From: Phycisphaerales bacterium | Lineage (GTDB): Bacteria > Planctomycetota > Phycisphaerae > Phycisphaerales > SM1A02 | Direction: 5' to 3' | DNA length: 64,000 bases | Assembly: GCA_030748575.1 (NCBI GenBank) | Contig: JASMLR010000001.1 | Coordinates: 62,001-126,000 of the forward strand | Shown here: positions 1 to 8,587 of the stretch, piece by piece | Position numbering within the stretch: the first letter of the stretch is position 1 | Layout of the letters: every line of letters starts with the position of its first letter | Program-made: the position numbers and the translations under genes | Notes under the pieces: model-generated | The model's database searches: none | What the model was told of the DNA's origin: nothing | Seen by the model: the letters and a program-made list of their open reading frames with translations, nothing else

Positions 1-48
1 AATGCCGGCGCCCATGGCACCGGCACCGAGAATTCCAACTGTGGGCAT
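1..48 (-). CDS. 3-hydroxyacyl-CoA dehydrogenase, N-terminal 16 residues only
   Basis: Only the first 16 codons are in the window; the gene runs off the left edge. They read MPTVGILGAGAMGAGI. The GxGxMGxGI glycine-rich loop is the NAD-binding start of 3-hydroxybutyryl-CoA or 3-hydroxyacyl-CoA dehydrogenases (PaaH/FadB type). The ATG lies 10 bases after the PaaG-like stop, so it is probably the fourth gene of the same operon. The family would oxidise the 3-hydroxyacyl-CoA made by the upstream hydratase. The loop is seen directly; the exact substrate is inferred from context. Confidence 0.75.
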   Translation of the reverse strand, partial: MPTVGILGAGAMGAGI

Positions 49-58
49 GGTTCGTGTC

Positions 59-865
59 CTACTCGCCGGTGAAGTTCGGCGTTCGCTTCTGCAGGAAGGC
101 GGTCACGCCTTCAAAGTGGTCCTTCGATCGTCCAGCCGTTTCCTGCGCGAACGACTCTGCTTCAAGCTGCTCCGTGAGCGATCGCTCGAAGGACTCGTTG
201 AGCAGCCGCTTGGTCAGCGAGATCGCCTTGCCCGGAAGCGAAGCAAGCCTGGCCGCCACCGCGGTGGTCGCGGCGTCAAGTTCCTCGGCCGGAACGACCT
301 GATTGACCAGTCCGATCGAGAGCGCTTCGTCGGCTTTCACCGGCCGACCGGTCAGGCACAGTTCCATGGCCCTGCCCAGCCCGACGAGCCGCGGAAGCGT
401 CCACGTGCTTGCCGAGTCAGGGACGAGCCCGACATTGATGAACACTTCAATGAACTTGGCGCGCTCAGACGCGATTCGCATATCGCAGGCAAGCGCGAGG
501 CTACAGCCGGCGCCAGCAGCAACGCCGTTGACCGCTGCGATCACCGGCTTGTCCATCGTGCGGATGAGTTTGACCCACGGGTCGTATCGCTTCTTCAGGT
601 CGGCCCCGAGCGCTGGCACGTGCCCGGGGACGTACTTGCGTTCGAGATCGCCAAGATCCTGCCCACTGCTGAAGGCCCGGCCCGCGCCGGTGATGACCAG
701 AACGCGGATGGCGGGGTCCTTTGCAGCCTGCTTGAGTGCTGCGATGAACTCGCCGCTGAAGTCGTCATTGAAGGCGTTGAGCACATCCGGTCGGTTGATG
801 GTGATTGTGCCAATCCCATCCGAGGACGTGAGTTCAATGGTCGAGAATTCGGTTGCTGTCGTCAT
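59..865 (-). CDS. paaG: enoyl-CoA hydratase/isomerase family, PaaG-like
   Basis: A 268-residue crotonase-fold protein. The ATG at 865 is chosen because family alignment begins at TTATEFSTIEL; a longer frame upstream overlaps the neighbour. The usual hydratase Glu in the GGGCEL loop is Ser here (GAGCSL). The block FINVGLVPDSASTW followed by LPRLVG, with an Asp after VP, matches 1,2-epoxyphenylacetyl-CoA isomerase PaaG, which uses that Asp. It lies 7 bases after the PaaF-like gene. Likely role is isomerisation in ring opening or in unsaturated acyl-CoA oxidation; without paaABCDE or paaK in view the phenylacetate assignment is tentative. The gene symbol is by similarity only. Confidence 0.7.
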   Translation of the reverse strand: MTTATEFSTIELTSSDGIGTITINRPDVLNAFNDDFSGEFIAALKQAAKDPAIRVLVITGAGRAFSSGQDLGDLERKYVPGHVPALGADLKKRYDPWVKLIRTMDKPVIAAVNGVAAGAGCSLALACDMRIASERAKFIEVFINVGLVPDSASTWTLPRLVGLGRAMELCLTGRPVKADEALSIGLVNQVVPAEELDAATTAVAARLASLPGKAISLTKRLLNESFERSLTEQLEAESFAQETAGRSKDHFEGVTAFLQKRTPNFTGE

Positions 866-872
866 GGTGTGC

Positions 873-1649
873 TCACTTGCCCGTAAAGGTGGGGCGGCGT
901 TTTTCCATGAAGGCGGCCATGCCTTCCTTCTGGTCTTCGGTGTCAAAGAGTTCGTAGAACAACTGTCGTTCTCGAACCAATCCGTCGGAGAGGTTCTGCT
1001 CCTCCGCATTGAGCACGGACTCCTTGGCATTCTGCAGGGAGATCGGCGCCTTGGCGGCGATTGCGTGGGCGATCTTCAGGGCGTGGTCGTACCAATGCTC
1101 GCGGGGAACAACCCGGCTGACGAGCCCGTGGCTCATCGCTTCCCTGGCCGAGAGGAACCGGCCACTGAGTACGACATCCATGGCAATCGCCTTCCCCACG
1201 GCGCGGGTGAGTCGCTGCGTTCCCCCTGCGCCGGGCATGACGCCGATGTTGATTTCGGGCTGGCCGATCTTCGCCGTCTCGCTGCAGACGATCACGTCGC
1301 AGTGCATCATGAGTTCGCAGCCGCCCCCGAGCGCAAAGCCGCTGACGGCGGCGACGATCGGTTTACGGATTCGCTTGATGCGTTCCCACTGCGTGAACTG
1401 GTCCCGCTGTTCCATATCAGCGCGGGTGGCCGTCGCCATGTCGCCGATGTCAGCCCCGGCGGCCCAGGCTCGCTCGCCTCCGGCGAGCAGGATGACGCGA
1501 ACGCTGTCATCTGCATCGAATCCCTCAAGGAGGCCGGCCAGATCGCGCATCAGATCAAGATTGAGCGCGTTGAGCACTTTGGGCCGGTTGATGCGGACAA
1601 TGGCAACGTGGCCGTCGGATTCGGTCAGCAGATGTGGTTGATCGCTCAT
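873..1649 (-). CDS. paaF: enoyl-CoA hydratase, PaaF/crotonase type
   Basis: A 258-residue enoyl-CoA hydratase that adds water across 2-trans-enoyl-CoA. Both catalytic glutamates are visible: one in the oxyanion-hole loop GGGCEL and one in IGQPEINIG, followed by PGAGGTQRLTRAVGK as in mitochondrial crotonase. Length is normal for the family. Its ATG overlaps the thioesterase stop (ATGA), and the PaaG-like gene follows after 7 bases, so the cluster is one transcript. It could serve general fatty acid oxidation rather than phenylacetate breakdown. Confidence 0.85.
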   Translation of the reverse strand: MSDQPHLLTESDGHVAIVRINRPKVLNALNLDLMRDLAGLLEGFDADDSVRVILLAGGERAWAAGADIGDMATATRADMEQRDQFTQWERIKRIRKPIVAAVSGFALGGGCELMMHCDVIVCSETAKIGQPEINIGVMPGAGGTQRLTRAVGKAIAMDVVLSGRFLSAREAMSHGLVSRVVPREHWYDHALKIAHAIAAKAPISLQNAKESVLNAEEQNLSDGLVRERQLFYELFDTEDQKEGMAAFMEKRRPTFTGK

Positions 1650-2062
1650 GGTGTCGTCTCGGCCTGATCGCGTTCGGCGCGGTCGATGATCTTCTTCAGG
1701 ACGGCCTTCGGCAGGACACGCTGCACCTGCCGGCCGCGGCCAAGCAGGGTATCACCCGCCCACGCCGTCACGTCGCAGGTCAGTGTGGTGTCATCCAGCG
1801 ATACGGCCTCAGCGCGGATCCGGACCGTCGCGCCGACCGCTGCCGGCGCAATGTGCTCGATGGACAGGTGCCGCCCGATGCCCTCCTCGTGCTCGTCGAG
1901 ATGCGGCGCCAGGACCTTGCGGGCTGCTAACTCCATGTGATGGGCCATCGACCAGGTTGAGTAGACCCGGTGCACAAGCACGCCGTCGAAGGCGGGGCAC
2001 ATGTCTTCGGTGACGACAACTGCCACTTCAGCAGTCGCGCCGACGGTCAACTCGGGCTTCAT
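1646..2062 (-). CDS. FlK-like hotdog acyl-CoA thioesterase
   Basis: A 138-residue hotdog-fold protein. It aligns with fluoroacetyl-CoA thioesterase FlK. The Thr, Glu and His of the FlK triad appear as Thr36 (VYSTW), Glu44 (HHMELA) and His70 (IEHIAPA). The ATG at 2062 is chosen because the family starts with a short strand before VGAT; the frame stays open upstream but that extension is low in family character. It is the first gene of the beta-oxidation cluster and overlaps the next gene by four bases. It probably releases CoA from stalled short acyl-CoAs. The substrate is not known. Confidence 0.7.
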   Translation of the reverse strand: MKPELTVGATAEVAVVVTEDMCPAFDGVLVHRVYSTWSMAHHMELAARKVLAPHLDEHEEGIGRHLSIEHIAPAAVGATVRIRAEAVSLDDTTLTCDVTAWAGDTLLGRGRQVQRVLPKAVLKKIIDRAERDQAETTP

Positions 2063-2092
2063 GGAGGCGCATGGTAGGCCCACCGGGGGCAG

Positions 2093-2098
2093 TACCAT
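2093..2098 (+). promoter_or_regulatory. -10-like hexamer for a leaderless start
   Basis: TACCAT lies six bases before the ATG at 2105, and no Shine-Dalgarno sequence is present. This spacing would start the transcript at or next to the ATG. The same layout recurs at 26420, 30059 and 58432. No convincing -35 is seen. Confidence 0.4.
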
Positions 2099-2104
2099 CA
2101 CACC

Positions 2105-2737
2105 ATGGGACTCGTCGGCCTGTTTGCTGTGGCAATTGCCGTCTGGATACTCGGCGGCGTCTGGTTCACACTGCGACTTGCAGGGCGGCCGCCGGGCGGG
2201 GCTGCGGCGTCGGCGATGTCGGCGGGAGCGCCCATTGATCTGGAGTCTGCGGGCCTCCGCGGGCGGGTCTGGGTGCTTCAAGCCGATGCGGGCATTGGCC
2301 TTGAGGTCATGGATATCGAGGGGCACGGTGCCGGCCCCGTCCTGGTCCTGGTGCATGACTGGGGGGACGCTGCGCTCACGCTGCTGCCACACGCGGTCGA
2401 TGCGGCGGAGACGCACCGGCGGGTCCTGCTGCCGGCGCTTCGCGGGCACGAGGGGGGCGGGGGGCGATGCAGCCTCGGCCCTGCTGAGGTTCGGGATGTT
2501 CGGCTGTTGCTGGAGACGGCCGGTTCACCGGAGAGTGTGCTGGAGGGGTGGGGGCTTGGCGGGCGGGTCGCGTTGGACGCGAGCGACGCCGAAGGCGTGG
2601 CGGACGTGCGAGATCACGGTGCGTGGAGCGGTCGGCGGGACGGGATTCGGCGAATCCTGTCCAGCCGCGGCATTCCCATGTGGCCGGTGGGATGGTTGGC
2701 GTCCTGGCTGTGGCCGGAGCGAGGAGCAGTGTCATGA
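2105..2737 (+). CDS. degenerate alpha/beta hydrolase-like membrane-anchored protein
   Basis: A 210-residue protein with an N-terminal hydrophobic segment (about residues 2-25) that may be an anchor. LVLVHDWGD resembles the HG oxyanion strand of alpha/beta hydrolases. The place of the nucleophile elbow GxSxG reads GWGLGG, so the catalytic Ser is missing. The protein is also short for the fold, ending soon after the elbow. Its stop overlaps the ATG of the Rid gene (ATGA), so they are co-transcribed. It is probably a non-catalytic relic or binding protein; function unknown. Confidence 0.55.
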   Translation: MGLVGLFAVAIAVWILGGVWFTLRLAGRPPGGAAASAMSAGAPIDLESAGLRGRVWVLQADAGIGLEVMDIEGHGAGPVLVLVHDWGDAALTLLPHAVDAAETHRRVLLPALRGHEGGGGRCSLGPAEVRDVRLLLETAGSPESVLEGWGLGGRVALDASDAEGVADVRDHGAWSGRRDGIRRILSSRGIPMWPVGWLASWLWPERGAVS

Positions 2738-3126
2738 AGCGGACCAACGTCAGTTCTGGAACGGTGTGGGAAACTGAGGTCGGCTACTCGCGGGCGGTCC
2801 GCACCGGACCCTTTGTGTTTGTGACCGGAACGGTGGCTGCAGACGAAACCGGAACCGTCACGTCCCCCGGAGACGCTTATGAGCAGACGCTGCAGGCGAT
2901 CGACAAGGTCGCTGCGGCGCTTGCCCGGGTTGGCGCGGGCGTCGAAGACATCGTTCGGACCCGCATCTACATCACAGACATGGCCGACGCTGCAGATGTT
3001 GGCCGCGCTCACAAACGCAAACTGGGCCACGTCATGCCGGCGACGACGATGGTCGCGGTGGCGGGACTCTGGGGCGAAGGAAGTGTTGTAGAGATAGAAG
3101 CAGACGCGGTCGTGGGGGATCAATGA
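2734..3126 (+). CDS. RidA/YjgF/YER057c family protein (non-archetypal Rid)
   Basis: A 130-residue Rid protein of normal length, with the family blocks VKT-like RTRIYITDM and VEIEADAVV. True RidA enamine deaminases carry a conserved Arg in the PAR block near the C-terminus; here it reads PATTMVAV, so the key Arg is absent. The same PATTMV variant occurs in a common Rid subgroup (from memory), so deaminase activity should not be assumed. It overlaps the hydrolase-like gene by four bases and the convergent fumC by seven. Confidence 0.8.
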   Translation: MKRTNVSSGTVWETEVGYSRAVRTGPFVFVTGTVAADETGTVTSPGDAYEQTLQAIDKVAAALARVGAGVEDIVRTRIYITDMADAADVGRAHKRKLGHVMPATTMVAVAGLWGEGSVVEIEADAVVGDQ

Positions 3127-4571
3127 GGCCGCGTCATGTCTGACACGTCGAGCACATCATCCAGTTGGTCGACCGGCAGGACGTTGTGCTCCAGGCAATA
3201 CTCGCGAATCGTCTGTCCCGACTTGTAACTCGCCTTGGCGATCCGGGCCGCTTCGTTGTATCCGATCACCGGCGCGAGCGCCGTGCCGAGCATGAGACTT
3301 CGCTCAACGGTGGCGGCAATTGCCTTCTTGTTTGCTTTGAGTCCCTTCACGCAGTCATCTGCAAACACTTCGGCGACGTTACCAATGATGGTGATGCTCT
3401 CCATCAGGCAATCGGCAATCATCGGCATGGCGAGGTTGAGTTCCATCATCGATCCGGTACCGCCCATACCGCCGATGCTGATGGCGACATCATTGCCGGC
3501 GACCTTCATGGCCACCTGCATGACGGACTCGACCATCACCGGATTGACCTTGCCGGGCATGATGGAAGAACCCGGCTGCACCGCTGGCAGTTCCAGTTCA
3601 TGAATGCCGCACCGAGGTCCGCAGCCCATGAATCGAATGTCACTTGCAATCTTGGAAAGACTCACACCGATGGTCTTGAGATGGCCGTGGGCATCGACGA
3701 TGCAATCGCGTGAAGCCTGCGCTTCGAAGTGATTGGTCGCTTCCTTGAATCGAACGCCCACATCCTTTGAGAGTTGACGCGCTACCAATCCGGCAAAGCG
3801 GGGATGCGTGTTGATGCCCGTTCCGACGGCTGTTCCTCCGATGGGGAGTTCGGTGGCTACCGATTCAATCGCCCATCCAGCACGCTGCACAGCTTCTTTT
3901 GCCTGATGGGCATAGCCGCTGAACTCCTGGCCCAGGCGAATCGGCGTGGCATCCTGCAGGTGCGTTCGGCCGATCTTCACGATGGAGTCGAACGACCGAG
4001 CCTTCGATTGAAGCGTTTTGGCCAACTTCTTGAGCGACGGGACCATCGAATGCTTCATGTGCATCGCGGCGGCAATCTGCATGGCCGTGGGAAAGGTGTC
4101 GTTGGACGACTGGCCCATGTTCACGTGGTCATTGGGGTGAACTGGGTCCTGCGCTCCGATCTTCTTGCCGGCCGCCTTGCATGCGATGTTCGAGACAACC
4201 TCGTTGACGTTCATGTTCGTCGATGTTCCGGAGCCTGTCTGGAAGACGTCGACAGGGAAGTGCCGCATCATGTCCTGCCGGGTATCCGGGTTGTCGAGGG
4301 CGGTGATGATCTCTGTGCAGGCGTTGGAAATCAATCGACATCGCTTGGCGTCCAACTTGCCGAGCGACTGGTTGGCGCCGGCCGCGGCTCGCTTGAGATA
4401 CGCGAATGCGCGAATGATCTCCCACCCGACGGGCCTGCCAGATACCGGGAAGTTCAGCACGGCCCGCTGGGTTGTCGCGCCATACAGCACGTCTGCCGGC
4501 ACATTCATCGTGCCCATCGAGTCGGATTCTGTTCGCATGCGTGGAGCCTTGAAGGTCATCTTGCGTGCCAT
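3120..4571 (-). CDS. fumC: fumarate hydratase class II (fumarase C)
   Basis: Reversible hydration of fumarate to malate in the TCA cycle, cytoplasmic, homotetramer. The protein has 483 residues, near the usual 460-470. Visible motifs are FQTGSGTSTNMN, GRTHLQDATPI and the superfamily signature GSSIMPGKVNP that carries the catalytic Ser loop. The active-site position often written TAVGTG is present as GGTAVGTGIN. The ATG at 4571 is followed by a second Met four codons on. It lies 36 bases after the HEAT lipoprotein on the same strand and is probably co-transcribed. Aspartase is the main alternative, but the motifs favour fumarase. Confidence 0.92.
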   Translation of the reverse strand: MARKMTFKAPRMRTESDSMGTMNVPADVLYGATTQRAVLNFPVSGRPVGWEIIRAFAYLKRAAAGANQSLGKLDAKRCRLISNACTEIITALDNPDTRQDMMRHFPVDVFQTGSGTSTNMNVNEVVSNIACKAAGKKIGAQDPVHPNDHVNMGQSSNDTFPTAMQIAAAMHMKHSMVPSLKKLAKTLQSKARSFDSIVKIGRTHLQDATPIRLGQEFSGYAHQAKEAVQRAGWAIESVATELPIGGTAVGTGINTHPRFAGLVARQLSKDVGVRFKEATNHFEAQASRDCIVDAHGHLKTIGVSLSKIASDIRFMGCGPRCGIHELELPAVQPGSSIMPGKVNPVMVESVMQVAMKVAGNDVAISIGGMGGTGSMMELNLAMPMIADCLMESITIIGNVAEVFADDCVKGLKANKKAIAATVERSLMLGTALAPVIGYNEAARIAKASYKSGQTIREYCLEHNVLPVDQLDDVLDVSDMTRPH

Positions 4572-4607
4572 AGTGCGTTCCTGGTTGGTTGAGAGCCAGA
4601 GGGGGGG

Positions 4608-6701
4608 TCAGCCGGGGGGAGCGTCCTGGTCGGCCGTGCCCATCATCGGGTCCGCGGCGACTCCGAGGCGTTCCCGCATGGTGTCGTCGAGTACGTCCTG
4701 AAAGCGGCGGACGATCTCCGTTCGCAGGAGTTCCGCAGCGTCTGGTTGTCCGTCACGAAGCGACTCGTACATGCCGATCCAGGCCGTGGGTGTTCCGTCG
4801 ACGGAGGCAGCATCGTCGTAGAGGCGGCCACGCATTGCTGCTTCAAACTTGAGTGAGCGCAAGGTGTCGGTCAGATCGCTGTCCGCAACGCGGTCGAGCA
4901 GGCCATAGGCCGCTCGTGGGTCTCCGGTCTCCAGTACGAGCGGCGCAAGACGGCTGGCCAGCGGGGCGACGGTGTCCGGCGGGAGGTCTTCGGCCGTGTA
5001 GGCGGCGCGAAGGAGCGCCGCACGCTCCGCCGGTGTACTTCCGGCTGCAATCAGGATGTCATCCGCTGCAAGGGCGTCGGTGGTCGGAAGCCCCTGAGCC
5101 GTTTCAAGCAGTGCCTGGCTCCACAGGTCGGCGTGCGGCTGCGGAGGCGTCATCCCTGCGATGGTCCGAAGCGCCTCAAGATCTCCACGCTGACGCGCCG
5201 AGCGAATCGCCACCGGGTAGATCGCCGGGTCCGAGGCGCGGGCATGCAGTGGTGCGGTGACGCCTCGAGTCAACATGGCATCAGCGATCGCGGTGCGCCA
5301 CTCGGCGTTCTCGTCATCAAGCCGTTGCTCCAGCATGTGCAGGTCGCTCTGATCGCCCAGAAGTGCGAGCAGCGCCCCACTTCGTGGCGCAGGCTTCTGA
5401 TTGAACGTCGCCCGAACGGCGGGAAGAATGGCCACGGTGTCGATGGTTGGCTGCCGGGCCGGATCGGACATCACATCGTGCAGCGCCTCGATCGCCACCG
5501 GCCCCACCGTGGGTGTGCTGAGGAGCGGGCCGATGACCTCCGCCTTCAGAAGTTCCGGCTGGGCCGAGGCAATCCGTGGAAGGAGGGCTGCGAGCACGAC
5601 CGGATCTGCTTCGGCGGGAAAGCGGACGATCGCGGCTGCATCGGCGGCGGCCGGCTCAAACTCTGGAAGCAGGTTCGCAACGGCTCTGCGGACGTCCGGG
5701 TTGGTGTCCTGGAGGAGCGTGAGTGCCGTCTCCTGGCCCGCCGCCGACTCATGCCCGTCGCGAAGGTGAACGGCCAATCGATCAAGGCCGAAAAGGCGGA
5801 CGGCCGCCAACTCATCGTTGAGCAGGTGGATGAGCCGCTCCTGCTGCTGCTCGATGGACAGATAGGGCCAGAAGTCTCGGATCGTCTCCAGAATGCGTGC
5901 CGCCATGCGGTCACGCTCCGCTTCCGACGCGGACAACTCCTGCGCCTGGCGTGCCGCCTGCCGCGTCAAAGCGTCGACGGTGTCCTGAAGCCATCGCTCC
6001 GATGGGCGGTCACGATTCTCAGCCCACCAGTCGAGCCAGAAGTCGACGTCGCTGTTGCGGGGAAGGCCTGTCAGGTGTGAGAGTTGTGTTGTCACGGTGT
6101 CAACGACATTGGGTGGAGCGGCCTCTTCTGCCTGGAGGACGGCCGCCAGATTGGCTGCGGCGCGGGCCGGCACGTGTCGGAACGCGGCGATGGCGCGCAC
6201 CGCGGCGATTCGCGCGTCCGCCGGTGCGGTGGCGTCTTCCGCGATGGCGGCAAGCGCGCCGAGCGTTGTGCCGTTGACCTGCCCGTGGCGTGCCAGCAAC
6301 TCGGCCAGAACGTCCTGAACCTCAGGCGGAGCGGTACGCACCCGTTCCAGAAGCGGCCCCCGCATGGCCGGGTCCAGCCGGGGCGCGGCGACCATGGCCT
6401 CGAGGGCGGCGCGGAGCACTTCCAACCGTTCACTGTGAACGGCCTGGGCGAGAACTTCGCGAGACTGCGGCAATTCCAGCGCGGCCAGTTCTGCGGCGGC
6501 CGCGGTGCGGGCGGCCTGGTCGACGTCTTCCGAGCCGCTTGAGAGGATCAGAGAAGCCAGTTGGAGCCGCCGCTGACTGGAAGCGTCAAGTTCCGAAGGA
6601 ATAGGCTCGGTTGGCGGGGTGGTCCCCGGGCTCGGGGGCGGCGCAGCGCACGAACAGCCGACAAGAATCAGTCCGCCCATCACCAGTCGCGCCGCTTGCA
6701 T
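4608..6701 (-). CDS. HEAT-repeat-like lipoprotein
   Basis: A 697-residue exported lipoprotein. The N-terminus has a hydrophobic stretch ending in the lipobox LVGCSC, so Cys17 is probably lipidated. The rest is Ala/Leu-rich helical sequence with HEAT-like repeats (for example VRTAPPEVQDVLAELLARHG and the block around NPDVRRAVANLL). Such arrays are protein-binding scaffolds. The ATG at 6701 is preferred over a TTG one codon upstream. The fumC gene follows after 36 bases. No enzymatic domain is recognised. Confidence 0.7.
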   Translation of the reverse strand: MQAARLVMGGLILVGCSCAAPPPSPGTTPPTEPIPSELDASSQRRLQLASLILSSGSEDVDQAARTAAAAELAALELPQSREVLAQAVHSERLEVLRAALEAMVAAPRLDPAMRGPLLERVRTAPPEVQDVLAELLARHGQVNGTTLGALAAIAEDATAPADARIAAVRAIAAFRHVPARAAANLAAVLQAEEAAPPNVVDTVTTQLSHLTGLPRNSDVDFWLDWWAENRDRPSERWLQDTVDALTRQAARQAQELSASEAERDRMAARILETIRDFWPYLSIEQQQERLIHLLNDELAAVRLFGLDRLAVHLRDGHESAAGQETALTLLQDTNPDVRRAVANLLPEFEPAAADAAAIVRFPAEADPVVLAALLPRIASAQPELLKAEVIGPLLSTPTVGPVAIEALHDVMSDPARQPTIDTVAILPAVRATFNQKPAPRSGALLALLGDQSDLHMLEQRLDDENAEWRTAIADAMLTRGVTAPLHARASDPAIYPVAIRSARQRGDLEALRTIAGMTPPQPHADLWSQALLETAQGLPTTDALAADDILIAAGSTPAERAALLRAAYTAEDLPPDTVAPLASRLAPLVLETGDPRAAYGLLDRVADSDLTDTLRSLKFEAAMRGRLYDDAASVDGTPTAWIGMYESLRDGQPDAAELLRTEIVRRFQDVLDDTMRERLGVAADPMMGTADQDAPPG

Positions 6702-6809
6702 CAACGTTCATGCATTCTACGCGTTGAAGCGGCGTCGCGGACCCTGCTCCCGGCGTAGACTGGGCTCGGACAGGGGGGGCCGCCTGGGCCAGTTTCAGAA
6801 GGAGTGTGC

Positions 6810-8180
6810 ATGAGCGACTGGCTGGATGCCGAAGCCCTTGCAGGCCGGGCCATGGACCTGTTCGAGTCGGGCCGGCTCGCTGATGCTGAAGTATCGCTGA
6901 GGCGTGCCATCGATATCGACGACAGGCAGCCCGGATGGCATCACCATCTTGGGATCATGCAGATGATCGGCGACCGCGTGGGAGACGCCGTGGCCTCCTT
7001 CGACCGGGCCGCGGAACTTGACCCCGGGGCGACTGAACACCTTGAGGCGGCCGCCGGCGCATGTGCGAGCGGCGAGGACTTTCTCGGCGCCGCTGAGCGG
7101 CTGCAGCGGCTCCTGGAGATCGATCCGAGCGACGAAGAGCCGTGGGCTCGATTGATCAGTGCCCACGCGGCAGCCGGGCGTCACGACGACGCCGAGACGT
7201 CGTTCTATCTCGCGGAGTTGCATCTGGGCGATCCGAGCGCGAGGTGCCTGACCGCCATGGCGGAGAGCCTCTCGATTCGCGAGATGTGGCCTCGCGCGTA
7301 CTGGTGCCTTGAGGAGGCCATTCGGCTCGAACCTGACCGGTCGGAGGCGCTTCGGCTTCTGGCCGATGCCCATGTGGCGACGGGCCGGCTCGATGACGCG
7401 ATGGCGCTCTTTGAACGGCTGATCAGCGAGTCACCCGTGGATGCGTCGATGGCCATTGCATGGTCGGATCTGCTCTCGCGGGTTGGCCGCGAAGCCGACT
7501 CCGCTGGCGTGCTTCGCCGAGTCCTGGATGCGGACCCGGCCAACCCGGAAGTGCACTATCGCCTGGGAGTCGCCTCGGCTGCCCGGGGGCACTATCAGCA
7601 GGCGGCGCTCTCGTTTCAATTGGTCAGAAGGCTTGATCGAACCCATCCACGATGCGATCGGGATCTGGCCGCGTGCCTGCTCCATCTGGGGCAGATTGGC
7701 GACGCGAAGCGACTGCTTGGCATGGTGGTTTCGCGTTTGCAGCAAGGGGATGCCAGCGATCTTGAAAGCGAGCCTGACGCTGCGCTGGTCGATCTGGGAC
7801 AATTGCTCGTTCGGGCCGATCTTCCCGAGAAAGCGGCGACGATTCTGGAAATCGCCAGTAACCGGCACGGGGGGACCGCCGCTCCGCTCATGCGGGATCT
7901 TGCGCGGGCGCGGTATCTGGCGGGTGACCTGGAGGGTGGACGGGCCATCAGCAGACGCGTGCTTCGGGTGGACCCGACCTGCCTGGCCTCACTCTCGAAC
8001 CTGGCGATGGCCGCGCTCCGCCGCGATCGTCTGGCCGAGGCCGCCGGATGGGTCAAGCGAGGACTGGCCGCGCATCCCGGCGACGACGTGCTACGCCGCA
8101 TCAAGACGCGGATTCTGCTTCGCCGCGTGATGAAGACGGTCCGCCGGATCGCCGGGGCGGACGGCGCAGTGCATCGGTGA
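6810..8180 (+). CDS. TPR-repeat protein
   Basis: A 456-residue soluble protein made of tetratricopeptide repeats from about residue 5 to the end. Repeat hallmarks include AxxLFExGRLADAExxLRRAI and pairs such as VHYRLGVASAARGHYQQAALSF. No signal peptide or catalytic domain is visible. The ATG at 6810 is chosen over a GTG two codons earlier because AAGGAG stands five bases before it. A TAGACT hexamer at 6756 may be its -10. TPR proteins usually act as assembly scaffolds; the partner is unknown. Confidence 0.75.
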   Translation: MSDWLDAEALAGRAMDLFESGRLADAEVSLRRAIDIDDRQPGWHHHLGIMQMIGDRVGDAVASFDRAAELDPGATEHLEAAAGACASGEDFLGAAERLQRLLEIDPSDEEPWARLISAHAAAGRHDDAETSFYLAELHLGDPSARCLTAMAESLSIREMWPRAYWCLEEAIRLEPDRSEALRLLADAHVATGRLDDAMALFERLISESPVDASMAIAWSDLLSRVGREADSAGVLRRVLDADPANPEVHYRLGVASAARGHYQQAALSFQLVRRLDRTHPRCDRDLAACLLHLGQIGDAKRLLGMVVSRLQQGDASDLESEPDAALVDLGQLLVRADLPEKAATILEIASNRHGGTAAPLMRDLARARYLAGDLEGGRAISRRVLRVDPTCLASLSNLAMAALRRDRLAEAAGWVKRGLAAHPGDDVLRRIKTRILLRRVMKTVRRIAGADGAVHR

Positions 8181-8228
8181 GCCAGAGGCCCCGCCGACGT
8201 GGTGCAACTTGAACCAACGCGGTGCGGT

Positions 8229-8471
8229 CTACAGGGTGCCGCTGGTGTAGGGGAGCAGGCCCATGAAGCGTGCCCGCTTGATCGCCTGGCTGACACGGCG
8301 CTGTTCTGCAGCGTTGGTGCCGAGCCGCTTGCGTGAGTAGATCTTGCCGTTCGGCGTCATCAGACGACGCAGATCGTCAACGTCCTTGTAGTCCACCCAT
8401 GGATTGCCCTTGGGGTCCTTGCGGACGATCTTGATCTGTCGCGAACGTCGGTTTCCTCGCATTGCTGCCAT
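8229..8471 (-). CDS. rpsR: 30S ribosomal protein bS18
   Basis: An 80-residue ribosomal protein bS18. The signature DVDDLRRLMTPNGKIYSRKRLGTNA with the basic helix QRRVSQAIKRARFMGLLPY is typical. It is encoded alone here, not beside rpsF and rplI as in many bacteria. A promoter-like TTGCGT-N16-TAGAAT lies about 75 bases upstream. The start could also be the Met at codon 4. Confidence 0.93.
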   Translation of the reverse strand: MAAMRGNRRSRQIKIVRKDPKGNPWVDYKDVDDLRRLMTPNGKIYSRKRLGTNAAEQRRVSQAIKRARFMGLLPYTSGTL

Positions 8472-8545
8472 GGCGGTTTCAATCCTCGTCGTGGATACTG
8501 GGGGTCAGCAGCCCCGGGCATGGTGCCCGAGGCGACGAATCACGG

Positions 8546-8573
8546 ATTCTAGCGGAATCTCCGCCCAACGCAA
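8546..8573 (-). promoter_or_regulatory. candidate rpsR promoter
   Basis: On the minus strand TTGCGT (8573-8568) is followed after 16 bases by TAGAAT (8551-8546). This would give a leader of about 70 bases before the bS18 ATG. The -35 half overlaps the ribosome-binding region of the divergent amidotransferase gene. Confidence 0.45.
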
Positions 8574-8587
8574 AGGGGCCTGGCCCA

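Noticed and set aside
303-1667. 454-codon plus-strand open frame
   Set aside because: It is the opposite strand of the two crotonase genes, which have full family motifs.
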